Shown: positions 26,156-35,468 of the stretch, one piece after another
How positions within the stretch are numbered: position 1 is the stretch's first letter
How the letters are laid out: each line of letters starts with the position of its first letter
From: Kluyvera sp047971185
Lineage (GTDB): Bacteria; Pseudomonadota; Gammaproteobacteria; Enterobacterales; Enterobacteriaceae
NCBI RefSeq assembly: GCF_047971185.1
Contig: NZ_JBKDZH010000032.1
Location: forward strand, 1 to 64,000
Reading direction: 5' to 3'
Length of the DNA stretch: 64,000 nt
The notes under the pieces: generated by a model
The model's input: the letters and a program-made list of their open reading frames with translations, nothing else
Database searches by the model: none
What the model was told of the DNA's origin: nothing
Translations under genes and position numbers: made by a program

Positions 26156-27442
26156 ATGGACGCATTTATTCTGGTCTTTACGCTCGGCATTATGCTGGCA
26201 ATTGGGGTACCGGTGGCCTTCGCGGTAGGCATCAGCGCGATTATCGGCGCCTGGTACATTGATATCCCGCTGGAAGCGGTGATGATTCAGCTCACCAACG
26301 GGGTCAACAAGTTCTCCCTGCTGGCCATCCCGTTCTTTATCCTGGCCGGGGCCATCATGGCGGAAGGCGGCATCGCTCGCCGACTGGTGAACTTTGCCTA
26401 TATCTTCGTCGGCTTTATTCGCGGCGGGCTATCGCTGGTTAACATCGTGGCCTCGACCTTCTTCGGCGCCATTTCCGGATCGTCGGTCGCAGATACCGCT
26501 TCTATCGGGTCGGTGATGATTCCGGAGATGGACAAAAAAGGCTATCCGCGCGACTTTGCCGCCGCGGTCACCGCCAGCGGTTCCGTTCAGGCAATTCTGA
26601 CGCCGCCCAGCCATAACTCGGTCATCTACTCGCTGGCGACCGGCGGCACTGTCTCCATCGCCGCGCTGTTTATTGCCGGTATCCTCCCCGGCCTGCTGTT
26701 GAGCTTTACCCTGATGGTGATGTGCGTCGGCTTCGCCCACAAGCGCGGCTACCCGAAAGGCGAACGCGTGCCGTTCCGTCAGGCGCTGAAGATTTTCGTC
26801 GACACCCTGTGGGGTCTGATGACCGTGGTCATCATTATGGGCGGGATCCTCTCCGGCATCTTTACCGCCACCGAGTCGGCGGCCATCGCCTGCCTGTGGT
26901 CCTTCTTCGTCACCATGTTTATCTACCGTGACTACAAATGGTCCGAGCTGCCGAAGCTGATGTACCGCACGGTTAAGACCGTCACTATCGTGATGATCCT
27001 GATCGGTTTTGCCGCCGCCTTTGGCGCGATCATGACCTACATGCAGCTGCCGGCGCGCATCACCGAGGCGTTTACCAGCATCTCCGACAACAAATACGTG
27101 ATCCTGATGTGCATCAACATCATGCTGCTGCTGATCGGCACGCTGATGGACATGGCGCCGCTGATTCTGATCCTCACCCCGGTCCTGCTGCCGGTGACCA
27201 GCGCCCTGGGCATCGACCCGGTGCATTTCGGTATGATTATGCTGATTAACCTCGGCATTGGCCTGATTACGCCGCCGGTGGGTTCGGTCCTGTTCGTCGC
27301 CAGCGCGGTGAGTAAACAGAAAATTGAGCAGGTGGTGAAGGCGATGCTGCCCTTCTACGCTATCTTGTTCCTGGTGCTGATGCTTGTGACCTATATTCCC
27401 GCCATTTCGCTGTTCCTGCCGAAACTCTTCGGCGTGATGTAA
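26156..27442 (+). CDS. TRAP transporter large membrane subunit (DctM)
   Basis: A 428-residue permease of the DctM family with about twelve helices. Conserved segments include AIPFFILAGAIMAEGGIARRL, FFGAISGSSVADTASIGSVMIPEM, ATESAAIA and LDLGIGLITPPVG-like NLGIGLITPPVGS. It drives sodium-coupled uptake of the acid bound by the receptor. The start at 26156 follows AAAGGAAAGCAG; the frame is open further left within dctQ. Confidence 0.92.
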   Translation: MDAFILVFTLGIMLAIGVPVAFAVGISAIIGAWYIDIPLEAVMIQLTNGVNKFSLLAIPFFILAGAIMAEGGIARRLVNFAYIFVGFIRGGLSLVNIVASTFFGAISGSSVADTASIGSVMIPEMDKKGYPRDFAAAVTASGSVQAILTPPSHNSVIYSLATGGTVSIAALFIAGILPGLLLSFTLMVMCVGFAHKRGYPKGERVPFRQALKIFVDTLWGLMTVVIIMGGILSGIFTATESAAIACLWSFFVTMFIYRDYKWSELPKLMYRTVKTVTIVMILIGFAAAFGAIMTYMQLPARITEAFTSISDNKYVILMCINIMLLLIGTLMDMAPLILILTPVLLPVTSALGIDPVHFGMIMLINLGIGLITPPVGSVLFVASAVSKQKIEQVVKAMLPFYAILFLVLMLVTYIPAISLFLPKLFGVM

Positions 27443-27449
27443 CGCCCCC

Positions 27450-27474
27450 GAGGGAGCAGAACGCCTGCTCCCTC
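27450..27474 (+). terminator. Hairpin after dctM
   Basis: A perfect 10-bp stem (GAGGGAGCAG at 27450-27459, CTGCTCCCTC at 27465-27474) with loop AACGC, without a T-run. It marks the end of the TRAP cistrons; the lyase gene probably has its own promoter at the downstream operator. Confidence 0.6.
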
Positions 27475-27581
27475 CCCTCCGCATATAGTATGACAAATTA
27501 TGTTTATTTTGTGACCTCGCGAACAACTTATGACCTTACCACTGGCTGACGGCCAATCAATCGCGTTATTTTCCCCCGCAA

Positions 27582-27594
27582 ATAGTCATACTAA
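27582..27594. promoter_or_regulatory. Operator-like palindrome before the lyase gene
   Basis: ATAGTCATACTAA differs at one base from TTAGTCATACTAA, a palindrome of form TTAGT-CAT-ACTAA that occurs twice before the symporter gene. A weaker reverse copy (TAGTATGAC) lies at 27486-27494. I assign these to the FadR/GntR regulator encoded next door, whose family binds such palindromes. Confidence 0.6.
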
Positions 27595-27617
27595 TAGACA
27601 AAATACGGAGATGCTTG

Positions 27618-29705
27618 ATGACGCTCGACCGCTCCCTGTTCCTCTCACCTTCTGATATCACCGCGCTACAGGCGCACTTTACGCGCGATACGCCGCCCGG
27701 CATCACGCTGCGCGACCAGCGCCAGCAGCTGGAAGCCTGGCTGGCGCGCCCGCAGTGGATCCCCGACCACGGTGAAGGCGGCGGCCCGGAGCATGCCCAG
27801 CACAAATACAATTACCAGATGATGGATCTCGCCGGGCTGCACTGGCTGCTGAGCGGCGACGTGCGCTACCGCGACGGGCTGCTCGCGCTGCTGCGCGGCT
27901 ATGCCGACATCTATCCTACGCTGGGCAGCGCCACCAGCCGCGACAGCAACCCGCCGGGCAGGCTGTTCCATCAAACGCTCAACGAAGATATGTTTTTACT
28001 CTACGCTGCCGGGGCGTGGGCCTGCGTGAAAGGCGCGGCCAGCGCCGACGATCGCGCGCATATCGAGGAGAATCTGCTGTGTCTGATGGTGCGCGAAGCC
28101 ATCACCGTCCACAGTGAGACGTTCGATATCGTCCACAACCACGGCATGTGGTCAGTGGCCGCCATCGCGCTGTGCGGCCTGGCGACCGATCACCCCGAGT
28201 GGGTGGAAATCGCCCTGCACGGCAAGCGGCGCGACGATGTCAGCGGCGGCTTTTACGCCCAGATTAATCAGCTGTTTTCTGTCGACGGCTACTATACCGA
28301 GGGGCTTTACTACCAGCGTTTCGCGCTGCGCCCCATGCTGCTGCTGGCCGCGGCGCTTGACCGCTGCCAGCCGGAGCGGGAAATCTGGACCTACCGCGAC
28401 CGCCTGATCCAGCGCGCCTGCACCACCCTGTTCGAGATGGCCTTCCCGGACGGCACCCTGCCCGCGCTGAATGATGCGTCCAAAACCATGAACCTGCGCG
28501 ATGAAGGCGCGCTGATGGCGGTCAGCCTGTGCCGCCAGCACTATGGCCCATCGCCTCAGCTGTCGGCCATCGCGCGCTATCAGCAGGCCTGCTGGCCGTG
28601 CCGGGGCGCGCTGCTGCTCAGTGAAGACGCGCCGGAAGAGGTCGCGCCCCGCCCTTCACAGCTGATACGCGACGGCGTCGACGGCGAGTGCGGCGCGGGC
28701 GGCATTCTGCGCGCGCAGCCCGAGGCACAGTCAGAGAGCATGGCGCTACTCTGGTGGGGCGGCCACGGCAATATTGCCGGGATGCACAGCGCCCTCAACC
28801 ACGGCCATTTTGACGGCCTGCACCTGAGCTACTTCACCCGCGGGCACGAAATCCTGCAGGACTACGGTTTCGCCCGCTGGGTTAACGTCGAGCCAAAATT
28901 CGGCGGCCGCTACGTGCCGGAGAATAACGGCTACGCCAAGAAAACCGTGGCCCACAACACCGTGGTGGTGGATGAAGGTTGCCAGAATCTGGGCGATAAA
29001 GAGCGGGCGGCGGCGCGTTGTGGCCACACCCACTTCTTTAGCGGCAGCGGCCCGCATCAGGCGATGAGCGCCTTTGCCGATGACTACTGGCCAGGGGTTA
29101 ACCAGCAGCGCACTGTACTGCTGCTGACGCTGCCGCAGTGCGAACGCCCGCTGCTGGTCGATCTGTTCGCGCTGTACAGCGACAATCGCCATCAGTATGA
29201 CTATTGCCTGCACACGCTGGGGCAAATCATCCACTGCAGCCGCGAGCTGACGGCGGAACGCACCCGCGCGCCGCTGGGCGCATCGCAGGGCTATGAGCAC
29301 CTCTGGCGCTGCGCCGCCGCCGGGCTCCCCGCCGCCGCCAGCGCGCAGTTAAGCTGGCTTTACGGCGACGGCTTCTACACGCTGACCAGCGCCATGCTGC
29401 AGCCCGGCGAGCTGATTATCGCCCGCAGCGGCGCCAGCGATCCGGCGTTCAACCTGCGCGAAGAACCCGCGTGGCTGCTACGTACCCACGCGCAAAACAC
29501 GCTGTTTGCCAACGTGCTGGAGTGCCACGGCGAGTTTGACGAGTCGCGGGAAGTCTCGCGCCAGGCGCGGGGGAACGTAAGGGAGGTGGTGATTGAGGAG
29601 CACAGCGCGACGCAAACGGTGGTGGCGATCGCTTTCCATCAAGGCGAGCCCTGCCGGATAACGGTGGATAACCGCCGCGGGCACGGCGGGTTTAGCGTGG
29701 CGTAA
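27618..29705 (+). CDS. PL17-like oligouronate (alginate) lyase
   Basis: A 695-residue heparinase II/III-type polysaccharide lyase without a signal peptide, so it acts on imported oligomers in the cytoplasm. The N-terminal helical toroid has YNYQMMDLAG, VHNHGMWSV (the Asn-His pair typical of the active site) and YYTEGLYYQRFALRP (the Tyr-containing segment); the C-terminal beta-sheet domain holds NHGHFDGLHLSYF and AHNTVVVDE. This pattern matches exo-acting PL17 oligoalginate lyases that release unsaturated monomers. PL15 or another uronate specificity is possible. The ATG at 27618 follows GGAG by seven bases. Confidence 0.75.
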   Translation: MTLDRSLFLSPSDITALQAHFTRDTPPGITLRDQRQQLEAWLARPQWIPDHGEGGGPEHAQHKYNYQMMDLAGLHWLLSGDVRYRDGLLALLRGYADIYPTLGSATSRDSNPPGRLFHQTLNEDMFLLYAAGAWACVKGAASADDRAHIEENLLCLMVREAITVHSETFDIVHNHGMWSVAAIALCGLATDHPEWVEIALHGKRRDDVSGGFYAQINQLFSVDGYYTEGLYYQRFALRPMLLLAAALDRCQPEREIWTYRDRLIQRACTTLFEMAFPDGTLPALNDASKTMNLRDEGALMAVSLCRQHYGPSPQLSAIARYQQACWPCRGALLLSEDAPEEVAPRPSQLIRDGVDGECGAGGILRAQPEAQSESMALLWWGGHGNIAGMHSALNHGHFDGLHLSYFTRGHEILQDYGFARWVNVEPKFGGRYVPENNGYAKKTVAHNTVVVDEGCQNLGDKERAAARCGHTHFFSGSGPHQAMSAFADDYWPGVNQQRTVLLLTLPQCERPLLVDLFALYSDNRHQYDYCLHTLGQIIHCSRELTAERTRAPLGASQGYEHLWRCAAAGLPAAASAQLSWLYGDGFYTLTSAMLQPGELIIARSGASDPAFNLREEPAWLLRTHAQNTLFANVLECHGEFDESREVSRQARGNVREVVIEEHSATQTVVAIAFHQGEPCRITVDNRRGHGGFSVA

Positions 29706-30401
29706 TCAGAGGCGGTGTTTACTGGCGTCCATCATACCGAGGGACGCCTGGAACGCCGCCTCCGCATCGCCGGCCATAATCGCTTTATAGATGCGCTCAT
29801 GGTCGTCAAGACACATGCCGCCTTCTTTTGAGGAGTGGCTGATAAACCATTTGAACACCGTGGTCAGCACGTTGCCAAACGGCTGATAGAAGCAGTTACC
29901 GGACGACATAAAGATGATACGGTGAAAGCGCGTATCGGCATCGACCCACTGTTCGGCGTCAAAATCCTGCGCAATGCGGCACATCTCTTCCCACGTCTGG
30001 GACAGCGCAATGCACTGCTCGCGGGTGGCGTTAATCGCCGCCAGCCGCGTGGCGTGCGGCTCAATCACCCGCCGGAACTCGAGAAACTGCTGGTACATTT
30101 CCAGCGTGCCTTCCATGCCGCTCAGCCACTCCAGCAGCTGTACATCAAGAATATTCCAGTCGGTGCGGGCGCGAACGCGAGTGCCGGTTTTCGGCCGCGA
30201 TTCCAGCAGGCCTTTGGACGACACCAGCTTCAGGGCCTCGCGCAGCGCGGTGCGGCTCACACCGAGCTGTTCGCACAGCTCAACTTCGGCCGGTAATACG
30301 GTGCCGGGCTGAAGCTGTCCGGAAAAGATCTTGCGGGCAATGTCGCTGGCAATCAGGCCGTCCAGGCCTCGCTGTGTCGTCGTAATCGTCGTGAAGTTCA
30401 T
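29706..30401 (-). CDS. FadR/GntR-family regulator of the uronate locus
   Basis: A 231-residue regulator: N-terminal winged helix (GTVLPAEVELCEQLGVSRTALREALKLV) and an FCD ligand domain (VDADTRFHRIIFMSSGN, with Asp and His metal ligands, and HERIYKAIMAGDAEAAF). FadR-type relatives sense uronates and their breakdown products. It is convergent with the lyase, abutting it, and divergent from the symporter. Palindromes TTAGT-N3-ACTAA lie at three places around it. The ATG at 30401 is used; a TTG seven codons earlier is open. Confidence 0.88.
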   Translation of the reverse strand: MNFTTITTTQRGLDGLIASDIARKIFSGQLQPGTVLPAEVELCEQLGVSRTALREALKLVSSKGLLESRPKTGTRVRARTDWNILDVQLLEWLSGMEGTLEMYQQFLEFRRVIEPHATRLAAINATREQCIALSQTWEEMCRIAQDFDAEQWVDADTRFHRIIFMSSGNCFYQPFGNVLTTVFKWFISHSSKEGGMCLDDHERIYKAIMAGDAEAAFQASLGMMDASKHRL

Positions 30402-30531
30402 GCTTTTGTCATACCTGAACAAGAATTATGGCTCAGTGTAACATAGCCAGGCGCGTCGATTAGCGCATCCAGCGCAATTTTATCGGGTTTTTCCGTACAT
30501 TTAACCATCACTCACGCCGCCAATATCGCAT

Positions 30532-30544
30532 TTAGTCATACTAA
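30532..30544. promoter_or_regulatory. GntR-type operator, site 1
   Basis: TTAGTCATACTAA: 5-bp inverted arms with a 3-bp spacer, in the middle of the divergent region. The same 13 bases recur 124 bp to the right. Confidence 0.65.
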
Positions 30545-30655
30545 TAAAGATCGCTTTTACGCCAGTTTGTTTAATTATCCAACGAAGATCACAAGTAACG
30601 CCGTATAAAACGCCAAACATTGAAGTGGATCGCAAAACGGCTTACGCCGATTTTA

Positions 30656-30668
30656 TTAGTCATACTAA
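30656..30668. promoter_or_regulatory. GntR-type operator, site 2
   Basis: An exact second copy of TTAGTCATACTAA, 50 bp before the symporter start codon, where bound repressor would block transcription. Confidence 0.65.
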
Positions 30669-30717
30669 ATGACAAATAATGCCTCATCTCCTGATACAAC
30701 AAGCGAGTGTGGACAGA

Positions 30718-32502
30718 ATGGATATCAACATTATTGTGATGGTGGTGTACTTCGTACTGATGATCGCCATCAGCTACGCGTTCAAGAAGATGGGTACCGG
30801 TTCGGCAAGCCACTACTTCCGCGGCGGCGGCAGAATGCTGTGGTGGATGGTGGGCGCGACGGCCTTCATGGCGCAGTTCAGCGCCTGGACCTTCACCGGC
30901 GCCGCCGGTCAGGCCTATCGCTACGGTTTTACGGCCATCGGCGTCTTCGCCGGTAACATTATCGGCTACATCGTCGGCTGGTGGTGGTTCGCCACCCGTT
31001 TTCGCCAGCTGCGCGTCGATACCCCTACTCAGGCCATCAGCCAGCGCTTTGGCCCAAAGAACGAACAGTTCTTCACCTGGATCCTGATTCCGCTGAGCAT
31101 CCTCAACGCCGGCGTGTGGCTTAACAGCCTGGCGGTGTTCGCCAGCGCGGTCTTTAAGTATGACTTAACCCTAACGCTGTGGATCACCGGGCTGGTGGTG
31201 CTGCTGATCTCACTGCTCAGCGGATCGTGGGGCGTGGTGGCGAGCGACTTCGTGCAGACGCTGATTGTCGCCATTATTTCGGTGGTCTGCGCGGCGGTGG
31301 CGCTGTTTAAGGTCGGCGGCCCGGTCAGAATGGTCAACGACTTCCCGTCCGGCTTCTTTACCGGCCCGGACACCGGCCCGCACTACATCCTGATCCTCAT
31401 CGTCTGCTTCGCCTTCTTCTTTGTGAAGCAGCTGCAAAGCTTCAACAACCTGCAGGACTCCTATCGCTACCTGAACGCCAAAGATAGCGCCAACGCCAAA
31501 AAAGCCGCGCTGTTCGCGCTCGCATTGATGTTCTTCGGCACGCTGATTTGGTTTATTCCGCCGTGGGCGACCGCCATTCTCTACCCGGACATGGCCCAGT
31601 CGCACCCGGAGCTGGGGAAAAACGCCACCGACGCCGCCTATCTGGTCTTTGCCGAGCGCGCCATGCCGCAGGGGACCGTCGGGCTGCTGATGGCCGGCCT
31701 GTTTGCCGCCACCATGTCGTCAATGGATACCGCGCTTAACCGTAACTCGGGGATTTTCGTGCGCAGCTTCTGGACACCGGTCGTCAACCGCAATGAACCC
31801 AAAAGCGAGCACTACCTGCTGCGCGTCGGCCAGACGGCGTGCATCGTCAACGGCGTGCTGGTGATTCTGGTGGCGCAGTATATGCAATCGCTGCAGGAAT
31901 TGAGCCTGTTCGACCTGATGATTCAGGTGGGAACGCTGGCCTCCGCGCCGATTATCGTGCCGCTGTTCTTCGGCATGTTTATCCGCAAAACGCCGGACTG
32001 GTCGGCGTGGGGCACGGTGGTCTTTGGGCTGATTGTCTCGTACGTCATCACCCACTGGATCACGGTGAAAGACGTGAGCGACGCGCTGGCGCTGACGCTC
32101 ACCAACCGCGAGCTGAAAGATCTGTCGGCGGTGTGGAATATTTTCTGTCACCTGGTGTTTACCGGCGGCTTCTTCTGCCTGTCGACCCTGTTCTACCGCG
32201 AACCGGGTAAAGCGCGCGCGTCGGTGCTCGCCACCTTCTTCAGCAACATGGAGACGCCGGTGTATGCCGACCATGAACAGGACGGCTTCGACCGCCTGCA
32301 GCGCAGCAAAATCGGCAAAATTTCACTGGCGATGGGCGTGTGCATGCTGCTGATGATCCTGATTCCAAATCCATTGTGGGGACGTCTGCTGTTCCTGCTC
32401 AGCGCTGCCGCCATCATGCTATTTGGCTACGTCCTGTGGCGCAGCGCCTCTTCTGATTCTTCAACCCAAGGGAGCAACTATGTTTACCGACCTGAAAAAT
32501 AA
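30718..32502 (+). CDS. Sodium:solute symporter for uronate oligomers or monomers
   Basis: A 594-residue SSS-family symporter with about fourteen helices (GGGRMLWWMVGATAFMAQFSAWTFTG; ATMSSMDTALNRNSGIF, the sodium-site region). Symporters of this class carry unsaturated uronate oligomers in marine alginate degraders (ToaA-like), which fits the lyase and SDR neighbours. I start at 30718 after GTGTGGACAG rather than at the in-frame ATG 30679, which lacks a ribosome site. It overlaps the SDR gene by 23 bases. Confidence 0.83.
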   Translation: MDINIIVMVVYFVLMIAISYAFKKMGTGSASHYFRGGGRMLWWMVGATAFMAQFSAWTFTGAAGQAYRYGFTAIGVFAGNIIGYIVGWWWFATRFRQLRVDTPTQAISQRFGPKNEQFFTWILIPLSILNAGVWLNSLAVFASAVFKYDLTLTLWITGLVVLLISLLSGSWGVVASDFVQTLIVAIISVVCAAVALFKVGGPVRMVNDFPSGFFTGPDTGPHYILILIVCFAFFFVKQLQSFNNLQDSYRYLNAKDSANAKKAALFALALMFFGTLIWFIPPWATAILYPDMAQSHPELGKNATDAAYLVFAERAMPQGTVGLLMAGLFAATMSSMDTALNRNSGIFVRSFWTPVVNRNEPKSEHYLLRVGQTACIVNGVLVILVAQYMQSLQELSLFDLMIQVGTLASAPIIVPLFFGMFIRKTPDWSAWGTVVFGLIVSYVITHWITVKDVSDALALTLTNRELKDLSAVWNIFCHLVFTGGFFCLSTLFYREPGKARASVLATFFSNMETPVYADHEQDGFDRLQRSKIGKISLAMGVCMLLMILIPNPLWGRLLFLLSAAAIMLFGYVLWRSASSDSSTQGSNYVYRPEK

Positions 32503-33256
32503 ACGCGTATTGATCACCGGGTCCAGCGCAGGTATGGGGCTGGCCGCCGCGCTAGCGTTCGCCCGCCAGGGGGCTAAAGTCGGCATCAACAGCCACGCGG
32601 CGTCGCCGGAAATTGCCGACACTCTGGACCTGCTGCGCCAGCACGGCGGCGAGGTGGAATTCTTCCAGGCCGACGTCACCCGTTCAGACGACTGCGCGCG
32701 CCTGGTGGAGGCGTTTGTCGCCCGCTTTGGCGGCCTTGACGTGTTGATAAACAACGCGGGCGGCCTTGGAGGCCGCGCCAATCTGGAGGCCATTGACGAC
32801 GCGTTTTACGAGCGCGTGATGGACCTCAACGCCCGCTCGGCGCTGATGATGACCAAATTCGCCATCCCGCACCTGCGCGCCTCGGTGAAGGCCAGCGGCA
32901 AAACCAGCAGCGTAATCGGCACCGGTTCAATTGCCGCGCGCGAAGGCGGCGGCGTGGGCGCGGGAATTTATGCCGCTTCGAAGGCGTGGCTGCACGATAT
33001 TCATCGTAACTGGGTAAAAGAGTTCACCGCCGACGGCATCCGCTTCAATATCGTCTCGCCGGGCACCATCGACACCGCATTTCACGACGGTAAAAGCGAC
33101 GAGCTGCGGGCAAAAATCGCCGCCACGATTCCGATGGGCCGCTTCGGCTACGCCGAGGAAGTCGCGCCGGCGTTCCTGTTCTTCGCTTCCCACGCCTGTA
33201 GCGGCTATATCACCGGGCAGATTCTGGACGTTAACGGCGGCCAGATGGCGCCATAA
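32480..33256 (+). CDS. SDR reductase, probable unsaturated-uronate (DEH) reductase
   Basis: A 258-residue classical short-chain dehydrogenase: cofactor loop TGSSAGMGLAAALA, NNAGG, catalytic Ser in IGTGSIAAREG and Tyr-Lys in YAASKAW. In alginate pathways an SDR reduces 4-deoxy-L-erythro-5-hexoseulose uronate to 2-keto-3-deoxygluconate, the step that follows PL17 action. That assignment is by context only. AAGGGAG precedes the start, which lies within the symporter gene. Confidence 0.8.
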   Translation: MFTDLKNKRVLITGSSAGMGLAAALAFARQGAKVGINSHAASPEIADTLDLLRQHGGEVEFFQADVTRSDDCARLVEAFVARFGGLDVLINNAGGLGGRANLEAIDDAFYERVMDLNARSALMMTKFAIPHLRASVKASGKTSSVIGTGSIAAREGGGVGAGIYAASKAWLHDIHRNWVKEFTADGIRFNIVSPGTIDTAFHDGKSDELRAKIAATIPMGRFGYAEEVAPAFLFFASHACSGYITGQILDVNGGQMAP

Positions 33257-33268
33257 TCGGTAAAAACG

Positions 33269-33298
33269 CCCCTTCAGTTCATCCTGAAGGGGTATTTC
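33269..33298 (+). terminator. Terminator after the uronate SDR
   Basis: A perfect 9-bp stem (CCCCTTCAG at 33269-33277, CTGAAGGGG at 33284-33292), loop TTCATC, then TATTTCTC. Confidence 0.8.
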
Positions 33299-33435
33299 TC
33301 ATCAAGCAAACATCTGAAATTCGCTGAAGAATAGGTGTAATATTTATATTGCTATAGTCTGTAGGCCCTTACCAACGATATAATCCCCCCTGACGGTAAA
33401 CTCGCTTATTAACCCCAATCAAACGCCAGGGAATT

Positions 33436-35001
33436 ATGATGACCACGCAGCGTCTGGTGAGCCTGATCACGGGCGTGCTGATTATCTTAATCGTTCTGCC
33501 CATCACGCTTAGCCTCTGGCTAGCTCACCGCCAGGCCCACGAACTCTTTGACCAGGAGCTGAACGCCTACGCCGAGCGCGTGGTCGCACGTTCTGAACGC
33601 GTCAGGCAGCAGACGCGTGCGGCGCTGGAGGAGGTCAGCCGCTTTGAGGGCGAAACCTGTAGCGTGGCGCATTTGCGGATGCTGCAAAAGGTGTCCTATA
33701 TCCATCAGTATGTGCAGAGCGTGTTTTACCTGGATAACGCAAGCCATCCCTGCGCGATGCTGAACAACCCGCTGGCCGAAAAAGTGCCGGGTTCCGAGTT
33801 CATCGCCCCCGGCGGCTATCAGGTCTGGCTGATCTCACGCCACGATCTGCAAACCGATGACAAAATGATGGCCGTCAGCAATGGTCACTATATGGCCGTC
33901 GTGGATCCCGACTCCTTAATCGATGTGCTGCCGCATCCTGACTACCCCATTCACGCGGCGTTAATCAGCGAAAAAGATCATCAGGTGCTCGCCAGCAACG
34001 TCCCGCTCGACCGCGATTTCTGGCTAAAAAATCTGCATTATTTTACCTCTGAACTCGAAAAAGACGGTACGGTGTACCGCCAGCAGCATCTGCCGACGGT
34101 CGGCGCGATTCTGCTCACCTGGTCATCCCAGCAGCCGCTGGAGTCCAGCCTGCACCGCCAGCTGGCCATGTGGGTACCGCTGGGCATTCTTCTGAGCGTA
34201 TTCGCCGCGTTTTTGATGCTGCGCCTCCTGCGGCGGCTGCGATCGTCGCATTACCGGATTCTTGACGCGATTCAGGCGAAAGAGATAACCGTCCACTATC
34301 AGCCGGTGGTCGACCTGCAAAGCGGTCGTATCGTCGGCGCTGAAGCGCTGGCCCGCTGGCAGCAGCCGGACGGCAACTGGCTGGCGCCGGATATTTTCAT
34401 CCCGCTGGCCGAACAAACGGGCGTGATTAACCAGCTCACCGAATACATTATTTGCTCGGTATTTGACGATCTCGGCGACTGGCTGGCGACGCATCCGCAG
34501 CAGCATATTTCGATTAATTTCGCCGCCGCTGACCTGTGCTCAACGCCCCTGCCTGCGCTGCTCCAGCAGAAGCTCACGCAGTGGCAGGTGGCGCCAAAAC
34601 AGATTGCCATCGAAATTACCGAACGCGAACTGGTGACGCCTAAAACCGCCTGCCCGGTGATTCAGGCCTACCGGGAAATCGGTCACACTATCTATATTGA
34701 TGACTTTGGCGTCGGCTATTCGAGCCTCAGCTATTTGCAGGATCTGGACGTCGACACGCTGAAAATCGATAAATCATTCGTCGATACGCTGGGGCATAAT
34801 CCGGTGACCGAGCACATTATTGCGATGGCGAAATCGCTGGCGCTGACGATGGTCGCGGAGGGTATAGAAACCACCGCCCAGCGCGACTGGCTCTTAGCCC
34901 GCGGCGTGCAGTCCGGGCAAGGCTGGCTGTACAGCCCGGCGCTGCCGAAGACGGAATTTATCCACTGGGCGAACGATAACCTCCAGCAGCACCCACGCTA
35001 G
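33436..35001 (+). CDS. CSS-EAL cyclic di-GMP phosphodiesterase
   Basis: A 521-residue membrane enzyme of the PdeC/YjcC type. Two transmembrane helices (about 10-30 and 240-260) flank a periplasmic domain with cysteines at GETCSVAHL and HPCAML, the redox-sensitive CSS arrangement. The EAL domain has the residues needed for catalysis: EALARW, SINFAAADL, EITERE, DDFGVGYSS, LKIDKSF, EGIET and SGQGW. It should hydrolyse cyclic di-GMP. Two tandem ATGs (33436, 33439) follow AGGGA; the first is given. Its stop overlaps the next convergent gene by four bases. Confidence 0.87.
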   Translation: MMTTQRLVSLITGVLIILIVLPITLSLWLAHRQAHELFDQELNAYAERVVARSERVRQQTRAALEEVSRFEGETCSVAHLRMLQKVSYIHQYVQSVFYLDNASHPCAMLNNPLAEKVPGSEFIAPGGYQVWLISRHDLQTDDKMMAVSNGHYMAVVDPDSLIDVLPHPDYPIHAALISEKDHQVLASNVPLDRDFWLKNLHYFTSELEKDGTVYRQQHLPTVGAILLTWSSQQPLESSLHRQLAMWVPLGILLSVFAAFLMLRLLRRLRSSHYRILDAIQAKEITVHYQPVVDLQSGRIVGAEALARWQQPDGNWLAPDIFIPLAEQTGVINQLTEYIICSVFDDLGDWLATHPQQHISINFAAADLCSTPLPALLQQKLTQWQVAPKQIAIEITERELVTPKTACPVIQAYREIGHTIYIDDFGVGYSSLSYLQDLDVDTLKIDKSFVDTLGHNPVTEHIIAMAKSLALTMVAEGIETTAQRDWLLARGVQSGQGWLYSPALPKTEFIHWANDNLQQHPR

Positions 35002-35351
35002 TGGTGATACGCCAGGGTCTGGGCGTGAAGCGGGCCTTCGGAAAGCTTCTGGCAGCGCTGTAGCGTCTCTGTACCCGCATAGCGATAGAAAAATTCGCCG
35101 CTACGGCTGCGGTGAATAAGCCTATCGCCATTGCTAAAGCTCACCACCTCGACGCCATTTTGCGTACGATGGCCCGCCCCCACTTCGTAATGCCCCTGCC
35201 ACAGTTCCGAAACATGATCGTAGACGTGAAGCGTCACTTCAATAAAGCCGCGCGAAGGGCAATTCAGATGCAATGCCGTTGAGTTAAAATTAAGCGCTAA
35301 GGCCGAGGGAGAAATAAAAACAAACGATAATAATAACAGCAGATTCTTCAT
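34998..35351 (-). CDS. Small exported protein of unknown function
   Basis: A 117-residue protein with signal peptide MKNLLLLLSFVFISPSALA and a mature domain of about 98 residues with two cysteines (LHLNCPSRG, LQRCQKLSE) that could form a disulfide. The frame is open to 35384 without better signals. I do not recognise the family. It is convergent with and overlaps the phosphodiesterase gene by four bases. Confidence 0.6.
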   Translation of the reverse strand: MKNLLLLLSFVFISPSALALNFNSTALHLNCPSRGFIEVTLHVYDHVSELWQGHYEVGAGHRTQNGVEVVSFSNGDRLIHRSRSGEFFYRYAGTETLQRCQKLSEGPLHAQTLAYHH

Positions 35352-35468
35352 TATTTCAGAACAAACAGACTCAAAATGAGACATTACGATAACGTTGCGA
35401 GGAATAATATTTATTTGCTCTGACGCAATAAAAATGAAGAAACAGCTCTCGAAAGTAAAAAATTAAAT

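Larger units (their letters stand above)
30402..30717. promoter_or_regulatory. Divergent region, GntR regulator / symporter
   Basis: 316 bp without a gene. It holds two exact TTAGTCATACTAA palindromes, at 30532-30544 and 30656-30668. The second ends 50 bp before the symporter start, and the first lies between the two divergent promoters. A related GTCATACCTG sequence overlaps the regulator's own start region. Confidence 0.6.

Noticed and set aside
26429..27526. Leftward 365-codon frame over dctM
   Set aside because: Antisense of a well-conserved permease; His/Gln/Arg-rich composition typical of a shadow frame.
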